5,500 nucleotides of DNA from an uncultured Lachnospiraceae bacterium (lineage in GTDB: Bacteria > Bacillota > Clostridia > Lachnospirales > Lachnospiraceae). This document shows positions 1 to 5,500 of the stretch, one piece after another. The notes under the pieces are model-generated. The model was not told the DNA's origin. It did no database searches and saw nothing but the letters and a program-made list of their open reading frames with translations. The stretch spans positions 1-5,500 of the forward strand of contig CAJUHY010000094.1 of the NCBI GenBank assembly GCA_910585895.1, read 5' to 3'. Numbering within the stretch: position 1 is the stretch's first letter; each line of letters opens with the position of its first letter. Both the position numbers and the translations under genes were made by a program.

Positions 1-3000
1 GCATAACGCCTGGTGATTTCAGAACCGAAAATCGTGCCGAAGGAGCGGTCGGTATTGGTCACTTCCACGTCCAGGCTGCGCCTCTGCTCGCTCTCCAGCG
101 CCGTTTTCAACTGTTTTAGGAGAATTTTTTCATCCTTGGTCTTTTCCAGTTCAAAGTCGTAAACCTGCTTGGGGTCAAAGATAACCTTCGTCTTAGGTCC
201 TGCAAACGGATTGTTGAGAATCCCTGACAAATCTAATTCCTTTTCTCTTTCACTCAAATCCTCCCGGACTTTCAGCAAATCACTGCGTCCCACCAGCTCA
301 TCCAAAGTGCGGATGCCCAGCTTTGCCATATATTCCCGCAATTCTTCTGCGATAAAGCGCATGAAATTGATAACATACTCCGGCTTACCTGCAAAACGCT
401 TCCGAAGTTCTGGATTCTGCGTGGCAATTCCTGCTGGACAGGTATCAAGGTTGCAGACGCGCATCATCACACAGCCCATCGTCACCAGCGGCGCAGTGGC
501 AAAACCGAATTCTTCCGCACCCAGCATCGCTGCAACTGCCACATCGCGCCCAGTCATCAGCTTACCATCCGTCTCAATGCGGACTTTATTGCGCAAACCA
601 TTTAAAATCAAAGTCTGATGCGTTTCCGAAAGCCCCAGTTCCCAGGGAAGTCCTGCGTTGTGGATAGAACTTGCAGGCGCAGCCCCGGTTCCCCCGTCAT
701 AACCGGAAACCAACACCACCTGAGCCCCCGCCTTTGCCACACCGGCAGCCACAGTACCCACACCCGCCTCCGATACCAGTTTCACTGTAATTCTCGCCTG
801 TCTATTGGAGTTCTTCAAATCATAAATCAGCTGTTCCAAATCTTCAATAGAATATATGTCATGGTGCGGAGGCGGTGAAATCAGAGACACACCCGGCGTG
901 GAAAGCCTTGTCTTGGCAATCCATGGATAAACTTTCTGTCCCGGCAGATGTCCGCCTTCGCCCGGCTTCGCCCCCTGCGCCATCTTAATCTGGATTTCCT
1001 TGGCGCTCACCAGATATTGGCTGGTAACGCCAAACCGCCCCGAGGCCACCTGCTTAATTGCCGAGCAGCGGTTGATGCCGTCCCTGCCAACCACAAGACG
1101 CTCCGGGCTCTCACCGCCCTCTCCGCTGTTGGATTTGCCATGAAGGCGATTCATAGCAATCGCTAAAGTCTCGTGCGCTTCCTTGGAAATAGATCCATAT
1201 GACATGGCGCCCGTCTTAAAACGCGTCACAATCGAATCCACGCTCTCCACTTCCTCAATCGGCACGCCTTTCTTAGGAAATCTAAACGTCATCATCCCCC
1301 GGATATTGGCATGTTTTTCCTGCTTATCCGCCGCCTGGGTATACTGCTTAAACAACTGATAATCACCACGCTTCGTAGATTCCTGCAGAAGATGAATGGT
1401 CAGCGGATTATACAGATGGCTGTCCGCGCCGCTCCTCATCTTATGGCGTCCGCGGCTCTCTAAAGTCAAATCAGTCTCCAATCCCAACGGATCATAAGCG
1501 CTGGAATGCAGCGCATCCACATCCTCCTCAATATCCTTTAGGGTAATTCCCCCGATACGGCTCACTGTATCGGTAAAATAATTGTTTATCACATCCGCAC
1601 TGATACCAATTGCCTCAAAAATCTTCGCTCCCTGATATGATTGAATCGTAGAAATACCCATCTTCGCTGCAATCTTAACAATGCCGTGAAGGATAGCATT
1701 GTTATAGTCTGCAACCGCCGCATAGTAATCTTTATCCAACATATGCTCGTCTATCAGCTGTTTTACGGTATCCTGCGCCAGATAGGGATTGATGGCACAT
1801 GCACCGTAACCAAGCAAAGCCGCAAAATGATGGACCTCCCTGGGCTCCCCGGATTCCAGAATCATTGCCAGCGCCGTCCGCTTCTTGGTCTTAATCAGAT
1901 ACTGCTGCAGCGCTGACACGGCAAGCAGCGAGGGAATGGGTACATGGTTCTCATCCACACTGCGGTCTGAAAGAATCAAGATATTGGCCCCCTCGCGGTA
2001 TGCACGGTCCGCCTCTACAAACAGGCGTTCAATCGCTTTCTCCAGACTGGTATTTTTATAATAGGTAATGGGGATTTCCGCAACCTGAAACCCTTCTACT
2101 TTCATGGCTTTGATTTTCATCAAATCTGTATTTGTAAGTATGGGGTTATTCACCTTAAGCACCTGGCAGTTCAAGGGCTTCTCTTCCAGAAGGTTGCCGT
2201 CCTCCCCAATATAAACCGTGGCACTGGTGACAACCTCCTCGCGGATGGAATCAATCGGCGGGTTTGTCACCTGGGCAAATTTCTGTTTAAAATAATTAAA
2301 CAACGGCTGATGGTCGCCTGCCAAAGCCGCCAGCGGCGTATCAATACCCATAGCTGCCGTAGCTTCCCCGCCTTTCTCTGCCATCGGCAGGATGGCATCT
2401 TTCAATGATTCATAAGTGTAACCAAAGGTCTTTTGCAGCCTCTGGCGTTCCTCCTTCGTGTATTCCGGCACACGTTGGTTGGGGATTTTCAAGTCTGCAA
2501 GGTTAATCAAATTGCGGTCGAGCCACTCGCCATACGGCTGCCTCCCCGCATATTTTTCTTTCAGTTCATCGTCATCTATGACTCTGCCCTGCACAGTATC
2601 CACCAAAAGCATTTTTCCGGGACGCAGACGCTCTTTTACCATGACTCTCGTGGGTTCAATCTCCAGAACTCCCACCTCAGAGGACAGTATCAGATAATCG
2701 TCATCCGTAATATAGTAACGTGAAGGACGAAGCCCATTGCGGTCAAGAACAGCTCCCAAAATATCTCCATCGCTGAAGAGGATGGAGGCCGGACCGTCCC
2801 AGGGTTCCATCATCGTGGCATAATACTGGTAGAAATCCTTCTTCTTCTGGCTCATCAAATCATTGTTCGCCCACGGCTCCGGAATAGTTATCATCACCGC
2901 CAGCGGCAGGTCCATGCCGCTCATCACCAGAAATTCCAGCGTATTGTCAAGCCTTGCGGAATCGGAACCTTCTGCATTTACTACCGGCAGCACTTTCTGC

Positions 3001-3827
3001 AGTTCCCCCCGCAGATGCTCGGATTCCATAGTCTCCTCACGTGCCAGCATCTTATCTGCATTTCCGCGGATGGTATTAATTTCTCCATTATGCACGATAA
3101 AACGGTTCGGATGCGCCCGCTCCCAGCTGGGGTTGGTGTTAGTGGAAAATCTGGAATGCACGGTGGCAATCGCTGACTCGTAATCTTTATCCTGCAAATC
3201 CGCAAAAAACTGGCGAAGCTGCTCCACCAAAAACATTCCCTTATATACAATCGTCCTGCTGGAGAGCGATACTACATAAGTATCATCGTTGGACTGTTCA
3301 AACACGCGTCGCGCCACATACAGCTTCCGGTCAAACTCCAGCCCCTTATCCACATTGGGCGGACGTTTTACAAACCCCTGCATAATGCAGGGCATACAAT
3401 CAACGGCTTTCTGCCCCAGTTTGTCCGGCGCAACCGGCACCTGCCGCCAGCCAAGAAATTCCATGCCTTCTTTTCTCACAATAACCTCAAACATCTTCTT
3501 CGCCTGGTTGCGTTTGAGTTCATCCTGTGAGAAGAAGAACATACCGATTCCATAATCTCTCTCCTCGCCCAAATTAATCCCTGTTTGCTGCGCCGCTTTT
3601 TTAAAGAATTTATGGCAAATCTGCAGAAGGATACCCACGCCATCTCCAGTTTTACCCTCGGCGTCCTTTCCTGCCCTGTGTTTTAAATTCTCTACAATTT
3701 TCAAGGCATTCTCCACTGTCTCATGCGTCTTGATGCCTTTGATATTCACAACTGCCCCGATTCCACAGTTGTCATGCTCAAACCTGGGGTCGTACATACC
3801 CATCGCTGTCCGTTTTGTCTCCTGCAT
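1..3827 (-). CDS. gltB: Glutamate synthase large (alpha) subunit, partial at the C-terminus
   Basis: Makes glutamate from glutamine and 2-oxoglutarate in the cytoplasm: ammonia from the amidotransferase domain is channelled to an FMN/Fe-S synthase domain, with electrons normally supplied by GltD. The 1275 codons seen are open throughout. The start ATG at 3827-3825 follows GGAGG with 8-nt spacing. Residues 1-20 look like the removable propeptide, leaving nucleophile Cys21 in DNCGIG. The class II amidotransferase domain (about 21-430) shows HSRFSTNT (224-231), HNGEINT (246-252), GSDSARLDN (287-295) and DRNGLRPSRYY (362-372). The central domain starts near FGYTYESL (468). The FMN synthase domain carries GAMSYGSIS (873-881), GKSNSGEGGE (897-906) and SGYDGGTGA (1041-1049). 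Cys1119, Cys1125 and Cys1130 match the [3Fe-4S] ligands of the family. Family members are about 1500 residues, so roughly 240 residues (most of the GXGXG beta-helix domain) lie beyond the window. Its own promoter lies upstream; gltD would be expected downstream, but this cannot be seen. Confidence 0.98.
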   Translation of the reverse strand, partial: MQETKRTAMGMYDPRFEHDNCGIGAVVNIKGIKTHETVENALKIVENLKHRAGKDAEGKTGDGVGILLQICHKFFKKAAQQTGINLGEERDYGIGMFFFSQDELKRNQAKKMFEVIVRKEGMEFLGWRQVPVAPDKLGQKAVDCMPCIMQGFVKRPPNVDKGLEFDRKLYVARRVFEQSNDDTYVVSLSSRTIVYKGMFLVEQLRQFFADLQDKDYESAIATVHSRFSTNTNPSWERAHPNRFIVHNGEINTIRGNADKMLAREETMESEHLRGELQKVLPVVNAEGSDSARLDNTLEFLVMSGMDLPLAVMITIPEPWANNDLMSQKKKDFYQYYATMMEPWDGPASILFSDGDILGAVLDRNGLRPSRYYITDDDYLILSSEVGVLEIEPTRVMVKERLRPGKMLLVDTVQGRVIDDDELKEKYAGRQPYGEWLDRNLINLADLKIPNQRVPEYTKEERQRLQKTFGYTYESLKDAILPMAEKGGEATAAMGIDTPLAALAGDHQPLFNYFKQKFAQVTNPPIDSIREEVVTSATVYIGEDGNLLEEKPLNCQVLKVNNPILTNTDLMKIKAMKVEGFQVAEIPITYYKNTSLEKAIERLFVEADRAYREGANILILSDRSVDENHVPIPSLLAVSALQQYLIKTKKRTALAMILESGEPREVHHFAALLGYGACAINPYLAQDTVKQLIDEHMLDKDYYAAVADYNNAILHGIVKIAAKMGISTIQSYQGAKIFEAIGISADVINNYFTDTVSRIGGITLKDIEEDVDALHSSAYDPLGLETDLTLESRGRHKMRSGADSHLYNPLTIHLLQESTKRGDYQLFKQYTQAADKQEKHANIRGMMTFRFPKKGVPIEEVESVDSIVTRFKTGAMSYGSISKEAHETLAIAMNRLHGKSNSGEGGESPERLVVGRDGINRCSAIKQVASGRFGVTSQYLVSAKEIQIKMAQGAKPGEGGHLPGQKVYPWIAKTRLSTPGVSLISPPPHHDIYSIEDLEQLIYDLKNSNRQARITVKLVSEAGVGTVAAGVAKAGAQVVLVSGYDGGTGAAPASSIHNAGLPWELGLSETHQTLILNGLRNKVRIETDGKLMTGRDVAVAAMLGAEEFGFATAPLVTMGCVMMRVCNLDTCPAGIATQNPELRKRFAGKPEYVINFMRFIAEELREYMAKLGIRTLDELVGRSDLLKVREDLSEREKELDLSGILNNPFAGPKTKVIFDPKQVYDFELEKTKDEKILLKQLKTALESEQRRSLDVEVTNTDRSFGTIFGSEITRRY

Positions 3828-3835
3828 CTTCTTAT

Positions 3836-3840
3836 CCTCC
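3836..3840 (-). promoter_or_regulatory. Ribosome binding site of gltB
   Basis: The minus strand reads GGAGG, then ATAAGAAG (8 nt), then ATG. This is a near-perfect Shine-Dalgarno site and fixes the start at 3827 over the in-frame ATG codons for Met9 and Met11. It also leaves exactly 20 residues before the catalytic Cys21. Confidence 0.9.
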
Positions 3841-3883
3841 CTGCTAAATCGCTTTGCTACGGTAAAGTGTTGCTCTAAAAAAT

Positions 3884-3912
3884 ACTATACACCCTTTTTC
3901 TGCACTTGTAAA
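3884..3912 (-). promoter_or_regulatory. Sigma-A type promoter of gltB
   Basis: On the minus strand a -35 box TTTACA (3912-3907) is separated by exactly 17 bp from a -10 box TATAGT (3889-3884). Each differs from the consensus TTGACA/TATAAT at one position. An A-tract of eight residues within 3930-3913 lies immediately upstream of the -35 and could act as an UP element. The expected transcription start is near 3877, giving a leader of about 50 nt that ends in the GGAGG site. I see no riboswitch or attenuator in this short leader. The start site is inferred, not measured. Confidence 0.8.
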
Positions 3913-3930
3913 CTATTTTTTTTCTTATAA

Positions 3931-3941
3931 TTATCTGATAA
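3931..3941 (-). promoter_or_regulatory. Proximal TTATCAGATAA palindrome, candidate operator of gltB
   Basis: This is an 11-bp perfect dyad (TTATC-N-GATAA) centred about 59 bp upstream of the predicted gltB transcription start. An identical copy lies 38 bp further upstream. The position just above the -35/UP region is where an activator would often bind. In Bacillus subtilis gltAB is activated by the LysR-type protein GltC, but I cannot tie this sequence to that or any other known regulator. The dyad is AT-rich and short, so a regulatory role is inference. Confidence 0.4.
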
Positions 3942-3968
3942 ATCGAATATTTAATTATTTTCTGTTTG

Positions 3969-3979
3969 TTATCTGATAA
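3969..3979 (-). promoter_or_regulatory. Distal TTATCAGATAA palindrome, candidate operator of gltB
   Basis: An exact second copy of the 11-bp dyad, centred about 97 bp upstream of the predicted gltB start. The centre-to-centre distance of 38 bp is about 3.6 helical turns, so the two sites would not sit on the same DNA face. Bases flanking the two copies differ, so the match stops at 11 bp. This fits a conserved protein site better than a longer duplication. Confidence 0.4.
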
Positions 3980-3998
3980 TTTATGGATTTTTTTCTAT

Positions 3999-4067
3999 AA
4001 ACACCATTGATTAAAAACATTTTTTTGCCTGGTCTTACCAAAAGTTTCTTTTTAATCAATGGTGTTT
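3999..4067. repeat. Perfect 19-bp inverted repeat with a 31-nt centre, possible bidirectional terminator
   Basis: Arms 3999-4017 (AAACACCATTGATTAAAAA) and 4049-4067 are exact reverse complements over 19 bp, enclosing 31 nt (4018-4048) that contain a small inner hairpin TGGT/ACCA (4030-4033 with 4037-4040). It lies about 100 nt past the stop of the HAD gene and upstream of the gltB promoter, so it may end HAD transcription. On the plus strand the stem runs into six T residues (4065-4070), while on the minus strand it is followed only by TTTATAG. The arms have only four G/C pairs and the loop is large, which is unlike a typical intrinsic terminator. A protein-binding site or a small mobile-element remnant are alternatives; no target-site duplication is visible. 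Confidence 0.6.
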
Positions 4068-4090
4068 TTTAAAGAATTTTTATAGAGTTT

Positions 4091-4111
4091 TGTGAATTGT
4101 GTGAATTGTGT
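4091..4111. repeat. Short 9-bp tandem repeat
   Basis: TGTGAATTG occurs twice head-to-tail (4091-4099 and 4100-4108) followed by a further TGT, about 2.3 copies. It lies between the HAD stop codon and the 19-bp inverted repeat. No function can be assigned; slippage or a tandem protein site are both possible. Confidence 0.6.
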
Positions 4112-4170
4112 AAAAATTTTCATTGAATATTGGTATCATACTCGAAACCCAAACATCATTAAGATTTATA

Positions 4171-4833
4171 TCATTTTTGACACATAAATCTTTCATCAAT
4201 TTCCCTTTGCGCCTCTGTCAGATTCCTGCAAATCCTGGTGCAATACTGTCGAATCTCCGAAGAAGGCTCGATTAAATCCGGCACCATAAACGTGGCGCAG
4301 CCTGCTGCAAATCCTGCTTTCACCCCATTTTCACTGTCCTCAAACACAAAACATTCCTGTGGGGCACAGCCTATGCGTCTGGCAGCAAGCAGAAAAATAT
4401 CCGGAGCCGGCTTGCCATGTTCGACTTCCGTCCCGCTGACAATTTCAGCAAAATAAGTTTTGATTCCGGCATTCTTGAGATTTGCCTCAATCTGCCCTGG
4501 CAGACTGCTGCTGGCAACTGCTATGGGCATGCCTTTTTCTTTAAAAAATGCAAGTATTTCATGAACGCCTTCTTTTACCGGAACATGAACTGCCAGCTTT
4601 TGCCGGACCCGCCCCATGCATTCCTGCGCAAGAACCGCCCCATCCGAAACATGGTAATATTCTTCAAGCACCTGATTCATACGCGCCCCGCTGCTTCCTG
4701 AGATTGCCTGTAAAAACCCACTGGCAAGCTCCACCTTACGTTCTGCGGCAAGTTCATGCCATGTCTGCTGGTAAATCTGCTCCGTGTCAAAAAGAACGCC
4801 ATCCATATCAAAAATTGCTCCTGTAAAATTCAT
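4171..4833 (-). CDS. HAD-superfamily hydrolase, beta-phosphoglucomutase-like (subfamily IA)
   Basis: A complete 220-aa cytoplasmic phosphatase/phosphomutase-type protein of normal length for the group. Motif I FDMDGVLFDTE places nucleophile Asp9 and acid/base Asp11; motif II is VASSS (Ser108); motif III is GKPAPD (Lys141); motif IV is VFEDSENG (Glu165, Asp166, Mg2+ binding). The region after motif I (about residues 17-85) is the helical cap that decides substrate choice. Relatives act on sugar phosphates or similar small phosphorylated metabolites, but the substrate cannot be read from the sequence. The frame stays open up to an ATG at 4896, but the start at 4833 is preferred: it puts motif I at the N-terminus as in the family and has GAGG (4846-4843) 9 nt upstream. 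The extra 21 residues from 4896 are basic and atypical. The stop is TGA at 4173-4171. The gap to gltB is 343 bp, so co-transcription with gltB is unlikely. Confidence 0.93.
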   Translation of the reverse strand: MNFTGAIFDMDGVLFDTEQIYQQTWHELAAERKVELASGFLQAISGSSGARMNQVLEEYYHVSDGAVLAQECMGRVRQKLAVHVPVKEGVHEILAFFKEKGMPIAVASSSLPGQIEANLKNAGIKTYFAEIVSGTEVEHGKPAPDIFLLAARRIGCAPQECFVFEDSENGVKAGFAAGCATFMVPDLIEPSSEIRQYCTRICRNLTEAQREIDERFMCQK

Positions 4834-4842
4834 CTTTGTTTT

Positions 4843-4846
4843 CCTC
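4843..4846 (-). promoter_or_regulatory. Ribosome binding site that decides the HAD gene start
   Basis: GAGG followed by AAAACAAAG (9 nt) and ATG at 4833-4831. A second purine-rich stretch GGGAG (4856-4852) lies too far upstream for this ATG. The upstream in-frame ATG at 4896 sits just after the GC hairpin arm and lacks a convincing site. Confidence 0.7.
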
Positions 4847-4864
4847 ACATTCTCCCTTTTCTTT

Positions 4865-4945
4865 TTACCTGTTAATACAATCAGACAGGGCAGCATCCCT
4901 CACGAAACGCTGCCTTATTAAATTAACAATCTCTTTACCCATCAT
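4865..4945 (-). CDS. Possible 26-aa small ORF upstream of the HAD gene
   Basis: An ATG-ATG start at 4945 is preceded by AGGCGG with 7-nt spacing and runs 26 codons to TAA at 4867-4865, ending 31 nt before the HAD start. The peptide begins MMGKEIVNLIRQRF, has many basic residues and one Cys, and has no membrane segment or recognisable family. It overlaps the GGCAGC/GCTGCC hairpin at 4889-4914. It could be a leader peptide, a remnant of a lost gene, or chance; the Shine-Dalgarno-like match is the only real support. It does not resemble the Arg/Trp/His-rich attenuator leaders that would suggest a specific amino-acid control. Confidence 0.25.
   Translation of the reverse strand: MMGKEIVNLIRQRFVRDAALSDCINR
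4889..4914. repeat. GC-rich hairpin between the MATE and HAD genes
   Basis: GGCAGC (4889-4894) pairs with GCTGCC (4909-4914). On the minus-strand transcript the stem extends to 8 bp with one G-U pair around a loop of about 10 nt. It is the only GC-rich stem in this gap. There is no T-run after it on the minus strand (CTGTCTGATTGTATT follows), so it is a poor intrinsic terminator for the MATE gene. On the plus strand it is followed by TTATTAAATT. It may simply be an RNA structure in the HAD leader. Confidence 0.4.
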
Positions 4946-5006
4946 ACTATCACCGCCTTTACATTTGGATGACACTGATTGTTACAATACAACGATAACA
5001 AAACAA

Positions 5007-5500
5007 CTATAAAGTGTAAAGCCTCTTTGACCTCATCCAGATAAATGCCGCTACACACACGAGCACCGACAAGAGCGAGCCTCCCGGCGCGGCAAGCCCC
5101 ATGGGAAACAACGTGTCCGCAAAATATTTTGATGCCAGAAACGCCCCCGGAATGCGCACAAGGACAATCGACAGGAAGTTGTGCAGAAACGAAATCCCCG
5201 ACAGCCCATATGCACAGAAGTAGCCGCTGAACGAAAAATGTATCCCTGCAAAAATACAGTCCCAGATATATCCCCTCAGATACTGCCCGCCCAATAAAAT
5301 GACGGCTGCATCCTCCGTAAACATCCCCACAATCGGCGCTGCAATAAACTGTGTGGCAAGGGACACAGCCATCCCATACCCCACCGTGATGAATATGGCA
5401 TACCGCAGAGTTGCTGCCGCACGCTCATGCTTTCCTGCTCCGATACTCTGTGCAGACAGCGCAGATACCGTAGACAGCATGGTAGAGGGCACCAGAAACA
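5007..5500 (-). CDS. MATE-family efflux transporter, C-terminal part (start outside the window)
   Basis: An integral membrane antiporter that exports drugs or other organic cations in exchange for Na+ or H+. The 163 codons visible end at TAG (5009-5007) and the frame stays open to the window edge, so the N-terminal part, roughly 280 residues of a usual 440-460, is missing. The segment starts FLVPSTMLSTVSALSAQSIG and continues AGKHERAAATLRY, matching the family's conserved QxxGAG...A loop in the second half of the protein. Hydrophobic membrane segments follow: YAIFITVGYGMAVSLATQF, then a region around YIWDCIFAGIHFSFSGYF, then SFLHNFLSIVLVRIPGAFLA, and finally a last helix around SLLSVLVCVAAFIWM before the short basic tail RSKRLYTL. 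A GTG at 5492 is in frame but is an internal valine, not a start. The substrate is unknown. A 173-bp gap separates it from the HAD gene, and no strong terminator is seen between them. Confidence 0.92.
   Translation of the reverse strand, partial: FLVPSTMLSTVSALSAQSIGAGKHERAAATLRYAIFITVGYGMAVSLATQFIAAPIVGMFTEDAAVILLGGQYLRGYIWDCIFAGIHFSFSGYFCAYGLSGISFLHNFLSIVLVRIPGAFLASKYFADTLFPMGLAAPGGSLLSVLVCVAAFIWMRSKRLYTL

Noticed and set aside
2981..3250. An 89-codon minus-strand ORF and many plus-strand ORFs within 169-3930
   Set aside because: They overlap the continuous, clearly recognisable gltB reading frame in other frames, give low-complexity or unrecognisable products, and have no consistent ribosome binding sites. 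They are shadow ORFs.
3828..3883. Riboswitch or attenuator in the gltB leader
   Set aside because: The predicted leader is only about 50 nt and shows just a weak 4-bp CTTT/AAAG stem, too little for a known glutamine or T-box type element.
4845..4850. A minimal start-stop ORF (ATG TGA) just before the HAD ribosome binding site
   Set aside because: The GGGAG upstream is too close to serve this ATG, so it is most likely chance.
4834..4896. Upstream extension of the HAD protein to the ATG at 4896
   Set aside because: It would add a 21-residue basic tail before the family's N-terminal motif I and lacks a ribosome binding site, while the ATG at 4833 has GAGG at 9 nt and gives the usual length.
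4958..4988. Plus-strand TTTACA and TACAAT separated by 19 bp, like a MerR-type promoter reading antisense into the MATE gene
   Set aside because: The 19-bp spacer carries no clear dyad, no MerR regulator is visible, and the product would be antisense to the MATE 3' end. The same DNA read on the minus strand gives only a weak TTGTAA-18-TGTAAA promoter for the HAD gene, with four of six matches in each box, too weak to list.
4978..4988. Palindrome ATTGTTACAAT just after the MATE stop codon
   Set aside because: A single 11-bp AT-rich dyad with no second copy in the window and no promoter around it that I trust.
1..5500. A novel defence, CRISPR or mobile system
   Set aside because: There are no repeat-spacer arrays, transposase, integrase, toxin-antitoxin, tRNA or rRNA signals. 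The three recognisable genes belong to well-known families.

Overview
This looks like chromosomal DNA from an anaerobic low-to-mid-GC Firmicute, most likely Lachnospiraceae/Clostridia. The evidence is the style of the GltB protein (for example the GIDTPLAALAG and VYIGEDGNLLEEKP stretches), strong GGAGG ribosome binding sites and very AT-rich intergenic DNA. The taxonomic call is inference from sequence style only. All three recognisable genes lie on the minus strand, so the window is read from right to left.

Layout, in order of transcription: (1) 5500-5007 holds the C-terminal part of a MATE-family multidrug/cation antiporter whose start lies outside the window. (2) 5006-4834 is a 173-bp gap with a possible 26-codon small ORF (4945-4865) and a GC-rich hairpin overlapping it. 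(3) 4833-4171 is a complete 220-aa HAD-superfamily hydrolase of the beta-phosphoglucomutase-like group. (4) 4170-3828 is a 343-bp AT-rich intergenic region. It holds a 9-bp tandem repeat, a perfect 19-bp inverted repeat around a 31-nt centre, two copies of the palindrome TTATCAGATAA, and a near-consensus sigma-A type promoter with a GGAGG Shine-Dalgarno site. (5) 3827-1 is gltB, the glutamate synthase large subunit, with 1275 codons in the window and the C-terminal end cut off by the window edge. I translated it line by line and found no frameshift or internal stop.

GltB is the only gene with a confident physiological role: glutamine-dependent glutamate synthesis from 2-oxoglutarate, normally with GltD as the electron-delivering partner (GltD is not visible here). 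The HAD hydrolase and the MATE transporter have no obvious functional link to it, and the separate promoter in front of gltB suggests an independent transcription unit. I do not see a convincing new multi-gene system. The most interesting part is the non-coding control region between the HAD gene and gltB, with the paired palindromes upstream of the promoter and the long inverted repeat.
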